Positions 1 through 9,178 of a stretch of 64,000 bases of DNA are shown in pieces. The notes beneath the pieces are model-generated. The model was not told the origin of the DNA and ran no database searches. It saw nothing but the letters and a program-made list of their open reading frames with translations. The translations under genes were made by a program, and so were the position numbers. The DNA is from an uncultured Bacteroidales bacterium (lineage in GTDB: Bacteria > Bacteroidota > Bacteroidia > Bacteroidales > Barnesiellaceae), in contig CASFYQ010000009.1 in NCBI GenBank assembly GCA_949298955.1, positions 1 to 64,000 of the forward strand, given 5' to 3'. Numbering within the stretch: the first letter of the stretch is position 1; each line of letters opens with the position of its first letter.

Positions 1-154
1 GGTATTCTTTTTATCTTTAGCTAAGATACAAATTTTATATTACATTGGTAATCAATTCATTATAAAGTTTTATTCTTTTTACGACAGTCCCTATATTAAC
101 TATATATACTCTACCGGCTCGACCTTTACCTTGACACCTTATGATATATAGAAC

Positions 155-187
155 GAAAGCCCCGGAGCGCAATGTCCCGGGGCTTTC
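155..187 (-). terminator. Rho-independent terminator of dnaA
   Basis: An 11-bp perfect inverted repeat (155-165 with 177-187, arms reading GAAAGCCCCGG) encloses an 11-nt loop. It lies 23 bp past the dnaA stop codon. On the minus strand the stem is followed by a moderately T-rich stretch, which is the layout of an intrinsic terminator. The remaining bases to the left (1-154) are AT-rich and show no gene. Confidence 0.75.
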
Positions 188-209
188 TCATTCCATATAT
201 ATCGTTATC

Positions 210-1610
210 TTATCCTTGTATGCGTTGTTCGATTTCTTCGAGATCACTACGCAATTTCTTGTCGACACCGATTTGCTCGGTAATGGTCTTGCAGGCATGG
301 AGTACGGTGGCATGGTCTTTCTTTCCCAACATATCGCCGATTCCGGCCAACGAAAGCGTGGTGTATTTCTTGGCCAAATACATGGACATCTGCCGGGCAA
401 CAACGACCTCTCTCTTGCGCGTGCGTTCGAGCAGACGCGAGGTTTCCAATCCGTAATACCCGCACACGGCTTCTTTGATAGAGTCGATGGTAATTTGCTT
501 CTGCACCATCTTCACGCTGGCTGCCAGCACCTGGTCGGCCATCTCGATCGAGATTTCCTTTTTGAGAACGCTCGATCGAACCATGAGCGAAACGATTACC
601 CCTTCGAGGTCGCGCACATTGTCGGTCACATTGCGAGCAATGTAGTCGATTACCTCCTCGGCAATGGTCAAGCCGTCGCGGTGCACCTTACTCATGAGAA
701 TATCATAGCGCAATTTGTAATCGGGACGCTCCACCTCGGCCGTCAAACCCCATTTGAAGCGGGTGAGCAGACGTGCAACCATACCTTCGAGCTCGACCGG
801 CGGACGGTCGCAAGTGAGTACCAGCTGCTTGTTGCTCTGGTGTAAATGGTTGAATATGTGGAAGAAGGTATTTTGGGTCTGTATTTTCCCGGCAAATTCC
901 TGAATATCGTCCATCAACAGCACGTCGACACTCTGATAGAAGCTGATAAAGTCGTTCACACGATTGTTGCGCACAGCGTCGGTATATTGGACCAAAAAGT
1001 CGTGAGCCGACAGATAGAGCACCCGCAAGGAGGGCATATTCTCTTTGATACGTAATCCGATGGCTTGTATCAGGTGAGTTTTGCCCACCCCCGACTCTCC
1101 AAAGAGGAACAAGGGGTTGAAAGTATTCCGCCCGGGATTGGCGGCTATCGATTCGGCTGCTGTACGCGCCAACATATTGCTTGCCCCCTGATAGTAGCTT
1201 TCAAAAGTGTAAATCGGGTTCAGACGGGGGTCGAGCTCATCGTATACGCGTTGTTTGAAAGGATCCAAAAGATCGGGCATCGCCTGTTGCATTTTTTTCA
1301 CGGCCGTAGACTTGGTTGTAGCCGAAAGGTCAACCGTAGCTTCGGGCTGACGGACTATCTGCACACGATACACCAACTTTACGTTTGCCCCATAGACGCG
1401 AGGCAAAACTTTCTTCAACAGATTGAGATAATGCTCCTCAATCTGCTCTATCACGAAATGCGAAGGGACAAGTAGCGTCAACACATTATCGTCGTCAACG
1501 CCCAGCGAGGTAATCGGCTTGAACAAACTGTCGAACGCCTCCTGGTTTATGTTGTCTTTGATAATTGTCAAACACCGGTCCCACAACTGAACATGTTGCT
1601 CTGAACCCAT
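210..1610 (-). CDS. dnaA: Chromosomal replication initiator protein DnaA
   Basis: DnaA is the AAA+ ATPase that binds DnaA boxes at oriC and opens the origin. The 466-residue product has the N-terminal domain I fold (LWDRCLTIIKDN), a Walker A GESGVGKTH, a Walker B LLMDDIQ, and the C-terminal helix-turn-helix signature KKDHATVLHACKTI that contacts DnaA boxes. It is full length. I chose the ATG at 1610 (MGSEQHVQLW) because homologues begin close to the LW motif. An in-frame ATG at 1631 would add seven residues. The gene stands alone, with a terminator after it and a candidate promoter about 260 bp upstream. Identification is very secure; only the exact start is open. Confidence 0.97.
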   Translation of the reverse strand: MGSEQHVQLWDRCLTIIKDNINQEAFDSLFKPITSLGVDDDNVLTLLVPSHFVIEQIEEHYLNLLKKVLPRVYGANVKLVYRVQIVRQPEATVDLSATTKSTAVKKMQQAMPDLLDPFKQRVYDELDPRLNPIYTFESYYQGASNMLARTAAESIAANPGRNTFNPLFLFGESGVGKTHLIQAIGLRIKENMPSLRVLYLSAHDFLVQYTDAVRNNRVNDFISFYQSVDVLLMDDIQEFAGKIQTQNTFFHIFNHLHQSNKQLVLTCDRPPVELEGMVARLLTRFKWGLTAEVERPDYKLRYDILMSKVHRDGLTIAEEVIDYIARNVTDNVRDLEGVIVSLMVRSSVLKKEISIEMADQVLAASVKMVQKQITIDSIKEAVCGYYGLETSRLLERTRKREVVVARQMSMYLAKKYTTLSLAGIGDMLGKKDHATVLHACKTITEQIGVDKKLRSDLEEIEQRIQG

Positions 1611-1631
1611 TTTATGTAAATCTTCTATCAA

Positions 1632-1957
1632 AAAACTTTTGCGTGTACAAAATTCAAATTATTTTTTCTCAAAAACAAATCGGAAAATATTTGTTTTTTA
1701 CATTTCGATTACAATCTACTGATTTCAAAGTTTTTAGAAAGCATCTTCTCCCGATAGGTTTTCTTTGATTTTATAAATTATCATTCCACTATATATCAAG
1801 CACTTAAAATTTCAATCGCACTTTGTTGCCCCACTTCCTCTCTTGGCTGAAAATAGCGTATAAACCTTTACAAAGGTAACTGTGGGTAGATTACAAAAAA
1901 ATTACAACCGTTTTTCTTATTTATATCGATTCTAAATAAGAAAATTCATTCGCTTCA
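1632..1957. other. Gene-free region upstream of dnaA
   Basis: This AT-rich region of about 330 bp lies between the dnaA start and the end of the MlaD-like gene. It contains one good Bacteroidota -7 promoter element on the minus strand (1871-1878). By eye I see no cluster of perfect DnaA boxes (TTATCCACA). A near match, TGTGGGTAG at 1881-1889, is too weak to call. The region is therefore best read as the dnaA leader and promoter, not as a proven origin. Confidence 0.5.
1871..1878 (-). promoter_or_regulatory. Candidate -7 promoter element for dnaA
   Basis: The minus strand reads TACCTTTG, matching the Bacteroidota -7 consensus TAnnTTTG. A CAAA (TTTG on the minus strand) lies at 1894-1897, but the 15-bp spacing is shorter than the usual 19-21. 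The predicted leader to the dnaA ATG is about 260 nt. Confidence 0.4.
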
Positions 1958-2842
1958 TCAGAACAACGAGAAATGAACATATCGTTTGGGATTAAGTCTC
2001 AAATCGATCATGAGCGAGTCGACACTCCCCAACACACTGTTGGCCCGGTCGTAAAGCGCCCGATCGTTCAGGAGCAAGCCCAGACTATTGTCGGGCGAGG
2101 TAAGCCGTGAGGTGATTTGTTGCAAATTATAACTGCTCTTCTGAACCGATGCCATAGTCGACTGCAACGGCAACGTGTTGAGAGTATCGGAGAATTGGTT
2201 GATTTGTGCAGTTATGCCCTGCACGTTATCAAGAATCTCGGGAAGGTCGTTTTGCATCATACCCGACAGTTGTGTCGACGATTGTTCCAGATTGGCCGTG
2301 ATGTGATCGATGCGTTTTACCGACGAGACCAAAGCCGGGTCGTTAACCAGCGTTTGCAACCCCGAGAGTATGCTGTCGAGCTTGGGAAGCAACATGGCGA
2401 CCTGAGGCAGCAATTCGGACTGCAAACTCTGCATCAGCCCCGATTTCACCTCGCCTTGCAGCAAAGCCCCATGTTCGTAATATTCACTCACATGCGGGTT
2501 CAACGCGATTACGACCGACGAGGTACCCAGCATATCGGTTTCGAGGTAGACCCGACTGCCGACGGGGATTTTCAATTTCTTGTCGAGATTGAGCAAAGCT
2601 TTTATCGTCTGATTCGTATCATAATCATACACGATTTCCTGTACGAGCCCCACCTTATAGCCGTCGATAGTCACGGGCGCCGACTGGGCCAACCCTCCTA
2701 CACTGGGAAACTGCACATAATAGTAATTGGCGGGTTTCATCACATTGATACCCTTCAAATAGTTGATACCCACATATAGAATGAGTATACTGACAAGAAC
2801 CGACAATGCGATCTTGCTCTCTTTTCCAAACCATTTTTTCAT
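1958..2842 (-). CDS. MlaD/MCE family lipid-transport protein
   Basis: The 294-residue protein has a short cytoplasmic start (MKKWFGKESK), one transmembrane helix at about residues 10-30, and an MCE domain at about 38-115 (VQFPSVGGLAQSAPVTIDGYKVG). A long helical C-terminal part follows, typical of Bacteroidota MlaD-like proteins. Family members are the periplasmic, inner-membrane-anchored substrate-binding parts of Mla/Ttg2-type phospholipid transport between the two membranes. I prefer the ATG at 2842 because homologues start with MKKW. A GTG at 2881 would overlap the amidase stop as GTGA and could serve for coupled translation. No ABC partners are adjacent, so they must lie elsewhere. Confidence 0.85.
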   Translation of the reverse strand: MKKWFGKESKIALSVLVSILILYVGINYLKGINVMKPANYYYVQFPSVGGLAQSAPVTIDGYKVGLVQEIVYDYDTNQTIKALLNLDKKLKIPVGSRVYLETDMLGTSSVVIALNPHVSEYYEHGALLQGEVKSGLMQSLQSELLPQVAMLLPKLDSILSGLQTLVNDPALVSSVKRIDHITANLEQSSTQLSGMMQNDLPEILDNVQGITAQINQFSDTLNTLPLQSTMASVQKSSYNLQQITSRLTSPDNSLGLLLNDRALYDRANSVLGSVDSLMIDLRLNPKRYVHFSLF

Positions 2843-2877
2843 AATCGTCTTTTTAATAGGGGAAATCTTCTCGTTTC

Positions 2878-4029
2878 TCACTTTACTCTCTTTCCGTCCC
2901 GGAACTGTATGATAAAGGCATCGCGAAACAACGATTTCACCTTTTTATATTGTTTCTCTATATCTTTTCGATTGGTCGATTTTCCATAAGTATATTTGTA
3001 CATTCCACCGTCCTTATAACACTCGACAGGCGAAAGCCCCTTAAATTCTTTCGAATTGGCAGGCAACTTGCGGGGCAACGCCATGAACTGTACCTTATAA
3101 TAAGTAACACCCGAAGCGTCGTCTTGTTCGACCTCCCGGGCCGATGTTTCGCGCGCCGGCTTATTGCCGGTTCCCGAAGCAGGCTCGACCGGAGCGGAGG
3201 CCGCAGACGTGGTAGCAGCAGAACTCTTGTGCGCATTTTGCTTGCGGTCGTAGTCGGACTTATATTTGACAAAAGCATTGTAAATAGCCTGCGCCATTTT
3301 GGTTTGACCGCTCTCCGAGGTGAGGAATCGCTCCTGGGTAGGGTTGCAAATGAAATCGAGCTCGACCAGGACTGCCGGCATACTGGTCTTGGCCAGCACC
3401 CAAAAACCGGCTTGTCGCACCCCCCGATCCACTCGGTTAGCCACCGACACAAATTCGTGCTGTATATCTGAAGCAAAATTGATACTTTGCTCCATGTGCT
3501 TGTATTGCATGAACTCAAAGATAATATACGACTCGGTCGAATTGGGGTCGAAACCCTCATACCGAGTGGAGAAATCGTCTTCGAGATAGATTACCGAGTT
3601 CTCTCGCTTGGCCACTTCGAGGTTCTCCTTGCTCCGGTGCAGACCCAAAGTCCAGGTAGAAGCTCCCGCCACGGTCTTTCGATTAGGCGATTTCTTATCG
3701 ATTGAATTGGTGTGTATGGAAATGAACAAATCGCCTTCGACACGGTTGGCCTTGTTAGCCCGTTCCTGCAAAGTGAGATACACATCTTTGTCACGAGTAT
3801 AAACTACTTTTACACCAGGCACCTTGTTGGTAACCATGCGGCCCAATTTCAAGGCAACCCCCAGGTTAATATCTTTCTCCTTGGCCCTGTTGCCGAGAGC
3901 TCCCGCATCGCGGCCTCCGTGACCGGCATCGATAACCAGCACGAAATCTTTGGCCGACACGACAGCAACGCTAAGCAGCAATGCAAAAAAAAGCGAAAGT
4001 AACCGTGCTATACGATATGAATGTTTCAT
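2878..4029 (-). CDS. N-acetylmuramoyl-L-alanine amidase with SPOR-like C-terminus
   Basis: This cell-wall hydrolase (Amidase_3, zinc-dependent) cleaves the amide bond between MurNAc and the stem peptide in the periplasm. The 383-residue protein has a signal peptide (about 1-26, cleavage after VSA). The catalytic domain spans about 29-245 with DAGHGGRDAGA, SIHTNS and the late catalytic-glutamate motif VLVELDF. A low-complexity linker follows, then a C-terminal SPOR-like segment from about 310 to the end (YYKVQFMAL), which would bind denuded glycan at the septum. It is transcribed ahead of, and overlaps, the MlaD-like gene. A short upstream open frame overlaps its start as ATGA. Confidence 0.9.
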   Translation of the reverse strand: MKHSYRIARLLSLFFALLLSVAVVSAKDFVLVIDAGHGGRDAGALGNRAKEKDINLGVALKLGRMVTNKVPGVKVVYTRDKDVYLTLQERANKANRVEGDLFISIHTNSIDKKSPNRKTVAGASTWTLGLHRSKENLEVAKRENSVIYLEDDFSTRYEGFDPNSTESYIIFEFMQYKHMEQSINFASDIQHEFVSVANRVDRGVRQAGFWVLAKTSMPAVLVELDFICNPTQERFLTSESGQTKMAQAIYNAFVKYKSDYDRKQNAHKSSAATTSAASAPVEPASGTGNKPARETSAREVEQDDASGVTYYKVQFMALPRKLPANSKEFKGLSPVECYKDGGMYKYTYGKSTNRKDIEKQYKKVKSLFRDAFIIQFRDGKRVK

Positions 4030-4053
4030 AAATCAATAATCTGACATTTGGAT

Positions 4054-4072
4054 TTCCCGGCACTGCCGGGAA
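4054..4072 (-). promoter_or_regulatory. Small hairpin in the leader of the amidase gene
   Basis: TTCCCGGCA and TGCCGGGAA (4054-4062 and 4064-4072) form a near-continuous palindrome 25 bp upstream of the amidase ATG. In RNA it would fold as a 7-bp stem with a 5-nt loop. There is no T-tract, so it is not a terminator. Its role is unknown. Confidence 0.3.
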
Positions 4073-4172
4073 CCTGTATCTGTTGCCAAACGGGACCCAC
4101 CATGAGCAAAAGCCACCTTATCGCGGTTCTGCCAAGAGAAGGGAGGGCGCCCATATTTGCTTTCTTTGCGTA

Positions 4173-4180
4173 CAAAGGTA
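4173..4180 (-). promoter_or_regulatory. Candidate -7 promoter element for amidase-mlaD operon
   Basis: The minus strand reads TACCTTTG (consensus TAnnTTTG), identical to the candidate dnaA element. It implies a leader of about 135 nt before the amidase ATG. No clear TTTG at -33 is visible. Confidence 0.4.
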
Positions 4181-4280
4181 TAAATAAAGAGCGAAAAAAA
4201 GCCATTTTCACAGAGATTTATTGCCTTATACTCAAATCGTAAAACTGGATTCTTCTAATGGGATTCTCGAAAGAAAAACG

Positions 4281-4288
4281 TATTTTTG
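4281..4288 (+). promoter_or_regulatory. Candidate -7 promoter element for the gldB-aroE-lysR-comEC cluster
   Basis: TATTTTTG matches TAnnTTTG and sits 33 bp upstream of the GldB-like start codon. It is divergent from the amidase promoter. The -33 box is not obvious. Confidence 0.4.
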
Positions 4289-4321
4289 CAAAAGTGTGAT
4301 TCCTAAAAAAGATATGGATAT

Positions 4322-5335
4322 ATGATGCAATTTCAACATACAACCAGCTATGCCATGACCTTTTGCTTGCTGACGGCGATTTTCATAGCCTGCAACGGAA
4401 AGGCATCGGAGACTCAGGGGCTTGTGGCCGACCCATGTGTGACCGTCGAGCGATTCGACCGCGAATTGCCCGCTTATGTGCAGGAGGCCGACACCGCAAG
4501 CGCCGCCCGGTTCAGGACGAAATATTCGCCCTTTTTCCCCATCTATTGCCGGCAGATATTGGGGCTGGCCGATGCTCCCGCGTTTCAACAGGGACTCGAT
4601 ATGTTTCTCACTCACGAAGCCATAGCCCGGCTCTACGCCGATACCGAATCGCATTTTGCCACCGACACAGCCTGGATTGCCGATTTACAGCAAGCCTTCG
4701 GGCGCTACCGCCAGGTTCTCCCTCAGGAAAGTCTGCCACGTATTCTCTCCCATGTGTCGGGGCTGAACCAGTCGATTGTCATCGTCGACTCGTTGCTTTC
4801 CATTTCGCTCGACTGCTACCTGGGTGCCGACTATCCACTATATGAACAACGCTATTATATATATGAAAGGGGATTGCACAAGAGCGACCGCATTGCCTGC
4901 GATGCGATGGAAGTGTGGCTGCGCACCCGGTACCCCTACGTATCGAAGCGAAATGCCCTGCTCGACCGCATGGTGTACGAAGGGAAAATACTGTATGCGC
5001 TTGCCTCGATATTCCCCGAAAACGACGAATATCGTCTGCTGGGCTATACCGACACGCAGGCTGAGTGGTGCCGAACCAACGAGGCCGAGATATGGCACCA
5101 AGTCATCGGCCGAAAGCATCTGTTCAACACCGAGTCGATGCTCATCAACAAATATGTGGAACCGGCACCGTTTGTCTCGGCCCTCCACCCCGACTCGCCG
5201 GGTAGACTGGGCCGTTGGATAGGCTACCAGATTGTCAAGCACTACGCTCACGAGAAAAAGAAAAGTGCAGCCGAAATTCTCGCCTCGCCCGACAACGCCG
5301 GCGAGATACTGACAGAATCGAAATACAACGGATAA
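4322..5335 (+). CDS. gldB: GldB-like gliding-motility family lipoprotein
   Basis: The 337-residue protein has a lipoprotein signal peptide (lipobox AIFIAC, Cys24). Its body resembles the GldB family (ERFDREL near the N-terminus, a helical centre with SPFFPIYCRQILG, and a C-terminal GRWIGYQIVKHY). In Flavobacterium GldB is needed for gliding and T9SS function. In non-gliding Bacteroidales the homologue's exact role is unclear. Two ATGs at 4322 and 4325 could both start it. The aroE gene begins 14 bp after its stop, so the two are probably cotranscribed. Its presence fits the T9SS-type tails on two proteins further along. The gene symbol is by family resemblance only. Confidence 0.75.
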   Translation: MMQFQHTTSYAMTFCLLTAIFIACNGKASETQGLVADPCVTVERFDRELPAYVQEADTASAARFRTKYSPFFPIYCRQILGLADAPAFQQGLDMFLTHEAIARLYADTESHFATDTAWIADLQQAFGRYRQVLPQESLPRILSHVSGLNQSIVIVDSLLSISLDCYLGADYPLYEQRYYIYERGLHKSDRIACDAMEVWLRTRYPYVSKRNALLDRMVYEGKILYALASIFPENDEYRLLGYTDTQAEWCRTNEAEIWHQVIGRKHLFNTESMLINKYVEPAPFVSALHPDSPGRLGRWIGYQIVKHYAHEKKKSAAEILASPDNAGEILTESKYNG

Positions 5336-5349
5336 CTTTTTTGAGAGCC

Positions 5350-6096
5350 ATGAAACGATTATACGGACTGGTGGGATACCCCTTGGGGCACTCGTTTTCC
5401 CGCGCGTTTTTCCAAGCGAAATTCGAACACGAAGGGATAGCGGCCACCTACGAAAATTTCGAGATGCCCGACCTTTCGGGGCTGCACCGGCTTATCACCA
5501 ATCGCCCGGAACTGTGCGGACTGAATGTGACAATACCCTACAAGACCGAGGTAATTCCCTTGCTCGACGAACTGGATTCTCAGGCATGTGAGATAGGTGC
5601 AGTAAATGTCATCAGAATCATGCGTCGGGCCGATGGCCGGATATGGCTCAAAGGCTACAACAGCGACATCATCGGGTTTACCCAATCGATTGCCCCTCTG
5701 CTCGCCGACGGCATGACGCGAGCCCTTATTCTGGGTACGGGCGGAGCCTCGAAGGCAGTCTGTGCCGGATTGAAATCGCTACACATCACCCCCACTTTCG
5801 TTTCGCGACAACGACGTGGCGACATCATCGGGTATGACGACCTCTCGCCCGAGGTGATGGACTCCCACCGCATCGTTGTCAACACGACACCGCTGGGTAT
5901 GTATCCTCACACAGAATATTGCCCCGACATACCCTACGACCGGCTCACCCCCAACCATCTTTGCTACGATCTCGTTTACAATCCCGAGACGACGCTCTTC
6001 CTGAAACGTGCGGCCCAACAAGGTTGCGCGACCAAAAACGGACTCGAAATGCTTCACCGCCAAGCATTGGCTGCCTGGAAGATTTGGAACGAATAA
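5350..6096 (+). CDS. aroE: Shikimate 5-dehydrogenase
   Basis: This enzyme reduces 3-dehydroshikimate to shikimate with NADPH, step four of the shikimate pathway in the cytoplasm. The 248-residue product shows the substrate-binding start GYPLGHSFS, the catalytic-lysine motif NVTIPYK, the nucleotide-binding loop GTGGASKAV, NTTPLGMYP, and the C-terminal NGLEMLHRQA. The ATG at 5350 is chosen because the family begins a few residues before GYPLGHS. The frame is open further upstream but overlaps gldB. It sits in a tight plus-strand run: gldB ends 14 bp before it and lysR starts 18 bp after. Confidence 0.95.
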   Translation: MKRLYGLVGYPLGHSFSRAFFQAKFEHEGIAATYENFEMPDLSGLHRLITNRPELCGLNVTIPYKTEVIPLLDELDSQACEIGAVNVIRIMRRADGRIWLKGYNSDIIGFTQSIAPLLADGMTRALILGTGGASKAVCAGLKSLHITPTFVSRQRRGDIIGYDDLSPEVMDSHRIVVNTTPLGMYPHTEYCPDIPYDRLTPNHLCYDLVYNPETTLFLKRAAQQGCATKNGLEMLHRQALAAWKIWNE

Positions 6097-6114
6097 AACA
6101 AGCATGACTGCATT

Positions 6115-7002
6115 ATGATAGATTTCAGATTAAAAGTTTTTTGCAGCGTAGCCCACAACCTCAGTTTCACCAAAGCCTCAAAAGAGATGTATGTGAGCCA
6201 GCCTGCCATCAGCAAACATATTCAGGAGCTCGAAACCGAGTACAGCACCCGGTTGTTCGAACGCATGGGAACTCACATCACCCTTACCCCCGAGGGCGAA
6301 CTGCTCTTGTCGCACGCCGAAAAGATTCTCGCCCATTACAAGCAACTCGATTTCGAGATGAACCTGCTCACCCAGCGTCACATCGGCGAACTGCGACTGG
6401 GAGCCAGCACGACCATCGCCCAATATGTATTGCCGCCTTATTTGGCTACATTCAGCCAAAAATTCAAACAAATAAAGCTATCGGTCATCAACGGGAATAC
6501 CCGCGACATTGAACGGGCCGTCGAGGAGAACCGCATCGACTTGGGGCTTATCGAGGGGGTGAGCCGACAGACTCACCTGCACTACACTCCCTTCATGCGC
6601 GATGAGCTGGTGTGCGTTGCCAGTACCCGCAGCAAACTGGCCCGATATGAAGAAATCACTCTCGACGAATTGCGGGAACTCCCGCTGGTGATTCGGGAGA
6701 GCGGCTCGGGCAGCCTCGAAGTCTTTGAGAAGAATTTGGCTCAACATCAGCTGAAACTGTCGCAATTTAATATCGTCATGCAGCTGGGGTCGACCGAGGG
6801 AATCAAACGGTTTCTCGAAAATACCGACAGTGTGGGCATGATTTCGATACAAGCCGTATCGTCCGAAATCGCCGACGGCCGGCTGAAAGTAATCGAGGTT
6901 GACGATTTCATTTGCGAACGGGAATTTTGCTTCGTGCAGAATGCCGGGCAAAGCGGCGGTCTCGAGTCGGATTTCATGCGTTACATAACCCGCAAGTTCT
7001 GA
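6115..7002 (+). CDS. LysR family transcriptional regulator
   Basis: The 295-residue protein has an N-terminal winged helix-turn-helix (residues 1-60: SFTKASKEMYVSQPAISKHI, LFERMG) and a C-terminal periplasmic-binding-like effector domain (from about residue 90). It is a normal LysR length. LysR proteins usually regulate a neighbouring gene and bind a small co-inducer. The ligand cannot be told from sequence. It lies between aroE and comEC on the same strand with 18- and 49-bp gaps, so it may be cotranscribed, which is unusual since LysR genes are often divergent from their target. Confidence 0.9.
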   Translation: MIDFRLKVFCSVAHNLSFTKASKEMYVSQPAISKHIQELETEYSTRLFERMGTHITLTPEGELLLSHAEKILAHYKQLDFEMNLLTQRHIGELRLGASTTIAQYVLPPYLATFSQKFKQIKLSVINGNTRDIERAVEENRIDLGLIEGVSRQTHLHYTPFMRDELVCVASTRSKLARYEEITLDELRELPLVIRESGSGSLEVFEKNLAQHQLKLSQFNIVMQLGSTEGIKRFLENTDSVGMISIQAVSSEIADGRLKVIEVDDFICEREFCFVQNAGQSGGLESDFMRYITRKF

Positions 7003-7051
7003 TTGACAAACCGCACCGCTGCGCAACACCTCACCTGAAAGACACACCACA

Positions 7052-9142
7052 ATGACTCACAACTCCCTGTCGGCCGCCCGCACCCCTTTCATACGTCTAC
7101 TGATTCCGTTATTGGCAGGCATCATCGGCCAACACCTGCTGAACCTGCCGATGTGGACAAGTGCATTGCCTGCCGTTGGCGGCATCGTGCTGTGGGGATT
7201 GTTTGTCAAACGCGACAGCATCGAGGAGCAGTATCGCAAACGTCCGCTCTTCGGGTGGGGGCTCTTCCTCATCGTCTTTGCGCTGGGACTCTTCCTGCAA
7301 GCCATTCAGCACCACCCTTCCCAGCCGCCCGAAGGCTTTTACCCGATAGCTGTCGCCCACATCGACCAAAAGGCAACCGAAAAGGCCAACTCATATTATT
7401 GCCCGGCGACCATTACCGCACTGGCCGACACCGGAGGGCACACCGTGCCATACCGCGAAAAAGTGGCTCTCTATTTCGAAAAAGGGCTCCAAGCCCGACG
7501 GCTCGCCTATGGCGACCGGGTCGCCTTTGAGTTTCAACTACGCCCCATCAAATCAAACGGGAATCCCGGCGATTTTGATTTTGCCACTTTCATGCGGCAC
7601 AAGGGTATAACCCAAAGCCAATACCTGACCGACGCAAAATGGAAAAAGACAGGGCACGCCCCCCGCTCGGATTTGCGGGACTGGGCTTCAACGACACAAA
7701 GCAAACTCTCGCGCCGCATCGATGCCTGCGGACTGTCGCCCCACAGCGCCCTGCTGCTGAAAGCACTCCTGCTGGGCGACCGGCAGGAGTTCCCCGCCGA
7801 GATGCAACAACATTTCTCGGCAACCGGTCTCTCGCATATCCTGGCCGTGAGCGGACTGCACATGGGTGTAGTCGCCTCGTTGGTCTACCTGTTGCTTTTC
7901 CCCCTCTCCCTGACCGAAGCCGGCCGCAAACTCAGGCCCCTGCTCTCCCTTCTTGTCTTGTGGGTTTATGCTTGTGTCACGGGACTTTCGCCTTCGGCAG
8001 TACGGGCCTGCATCATGGCTTCGTTTCTATTGACGGCCGAGTTTCTCGAACGCCGCAACAGTTCGCTCAACGCCCTGTTTGCAGCCGCCTTCTTCATGCT
8101 GCTCTACGATACCGACCTTATTTTCGATGTCGGATTCCAAATGAGCTTCGCTGCCGTCGCAGCCATTCTGCTCTTCTACCGTCGACTGAACCTCGGGGGT
8201 AACTCGCCTTACCGACTCGTACGCTGGGTAAGTTCCACCATCGCCGTGTCGGTAGCCGCACAGATAGGAGCTCTGCCTATCGCCATCTACTATTTTCACA
8301 CCCTGCCTCTGCTCTTTCTGGTGGGTAACCTTGTGGTCTTACCACTTCTACCCTTCATCTTCGGGCTGGGGCTCCTCATGCTGTTCCTCGCGTCGTTGCA
8401 GTTGCCCTATACCTGGGTAGCAATGGGCACCGACCTGTTGCTGCGGTTTGTCGAGTGGTTGAGCCTCGGTATCGAACGGCTGCCGGGGAGCCACATCGAA
8501 GGGATATGGCTGTCGCCTCGCTACCTGTGGTTCTATTTTATCGGAGGAATATTGAGTTACATCACGGTGAAAAACCGTTCGAAAAAAGGGCTTTGGCTCA
8601 CCTTGAGCTTCGGTATCGCTTTTTGGGTGGCCGACCTTGCAACCTATCGCCCACCCCACCCCGAAATCGTGGTCTTTGAGGATAGCCAATCGACCATAGT
8701 CCAACTGAGCGACCCAAAGGGTTGCTACCTGCTTTGCCCCGACACACTCGCTCCACTCCTGCCACCGGTAGGCGAGATGTATCGACAACAACAGGGATAC
8801 GACTCATACGAACTGTTCCGGCCGGGAGCAGCAGTCGAAAGAGCGTTGCTTTTCGTCGACTATCCCTTTGCCCAGTTTCACGGCAAACGGTTGCTTCTGC
8901 TCGACAATCGCGAATGGAGCCGATTGTCGACCGGCAAACGGCTGGCAATAGACTGTGTGATTGTCGACCGGCAATTCCGGGGACGTCTGACCGATGTAAC
9001 AGGACTTTTCGACATCGGGCAAATCGTCATCGGCGCCAACGTGCACCCGACCCGTGCCCGCTTGTGGCTGAATGACTGTTTCGAGCAGGGAATCCCCTGT
9101 CACGACGTGCGTTCGCAAGGAGCCTGGCTCGACACTCCCTAA
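7052..9142 (+). CDS. comEC: ComEC/Rec2-family DNA uptake channel protein
   Basis: ComEC forms the inner-membrane channel that passes single-stranded DNA into the cytoplasm during transformation. The 696-residue protein has an N-terminal membrane and DUF4131 part (about 10-170), then the multi-helix Competence domain (about 215-490) with the signature SHILAVSGLHMGVV. The C-terminal third is soluble but lacks the HxHxDH metal motif of the beta-lactamase-like domain found in Bacillus ComEC. This reduced form occurs in other Bacteroidota. It follows lysR by 49 bp. Whether this organism is transformable cannot be said from this gene alone. Confidence 0.88.
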   Translation: MTHNSLSAARTPFIRLLIPLLAGIIGQHLLNLPMWTSALPAVGGIVLWGLFVKRDSIEEQYRKRPLFGWGLFLIVFALGLFLQAIQHHPSQPPEGFYPIAVAHIDQKATEKANSYYCPATITALADTGGHTVPYREKVALYFEKGLQARRLAYGDRVAFEFQLRPIKSNGNPGDFDFATFMRHKGITQSQYLTDAKWKKTGHAPRSDLRDWASTTQSKLSRRIDACGLSPHSALLLKALLLGDRQEFPAEMQQHFSATGLSHILAVSGLHMGVVASLVYLLLFPLSLTEAGRKLRPLLSLLVLWVYACVTGLSPSAVRACIMASFLLTAEFLERRNSSLNALFAAAFFMLLYDTDLIFDVGFQMSFAAVAAILLFYRRLNLGGNSPYRLVRWVSSTIAVSVAAQIGALPIAIYYFHTLPLLFLVGNLVVLPLLPFIFGLGLLMLFLASLQLPYTWVAMGTDLLLRFVEWLSLGIERLPGSHIEGIWLSPRYLWFYFIGGILSYITVKNRSKKGLWLTLSFGIAFWVADLATYRPPHPEIVVFEDSQSTIVQLSDPKGCYLLCPDTLAPLLPPVGEMYRQQQGYDSYELFRPGAAVERALLFVDYPFAQFHGKRLLLLDNREWSRLSTGKRLAIDCVIVDRQFRGRLTDVTGLFDIGQIVIGANVHPTRARLWLNDCFEQGIPCHDVRSQGAWLDTP

Positions 9143-9178
9143 ATGTCAAAGCATACACAAGGCAACCGGCGTCACCAC

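Noticed and set aside
1..154. Short inverted repeat TATCTT...AAGATA and AT-rich DNA at the window start
   Set aside because: Arms of six AT-rich bases are expected by chance, and nothing around them suggests a gene or origin.
1632..1957. Possible oriC next to dnaA
   Set aside because: No cluster of good DnaA boxes is visible. In Bacteroidota the origin is often not adjacent to dnaA. A GC-skew calculation on the whole genome would be needed.
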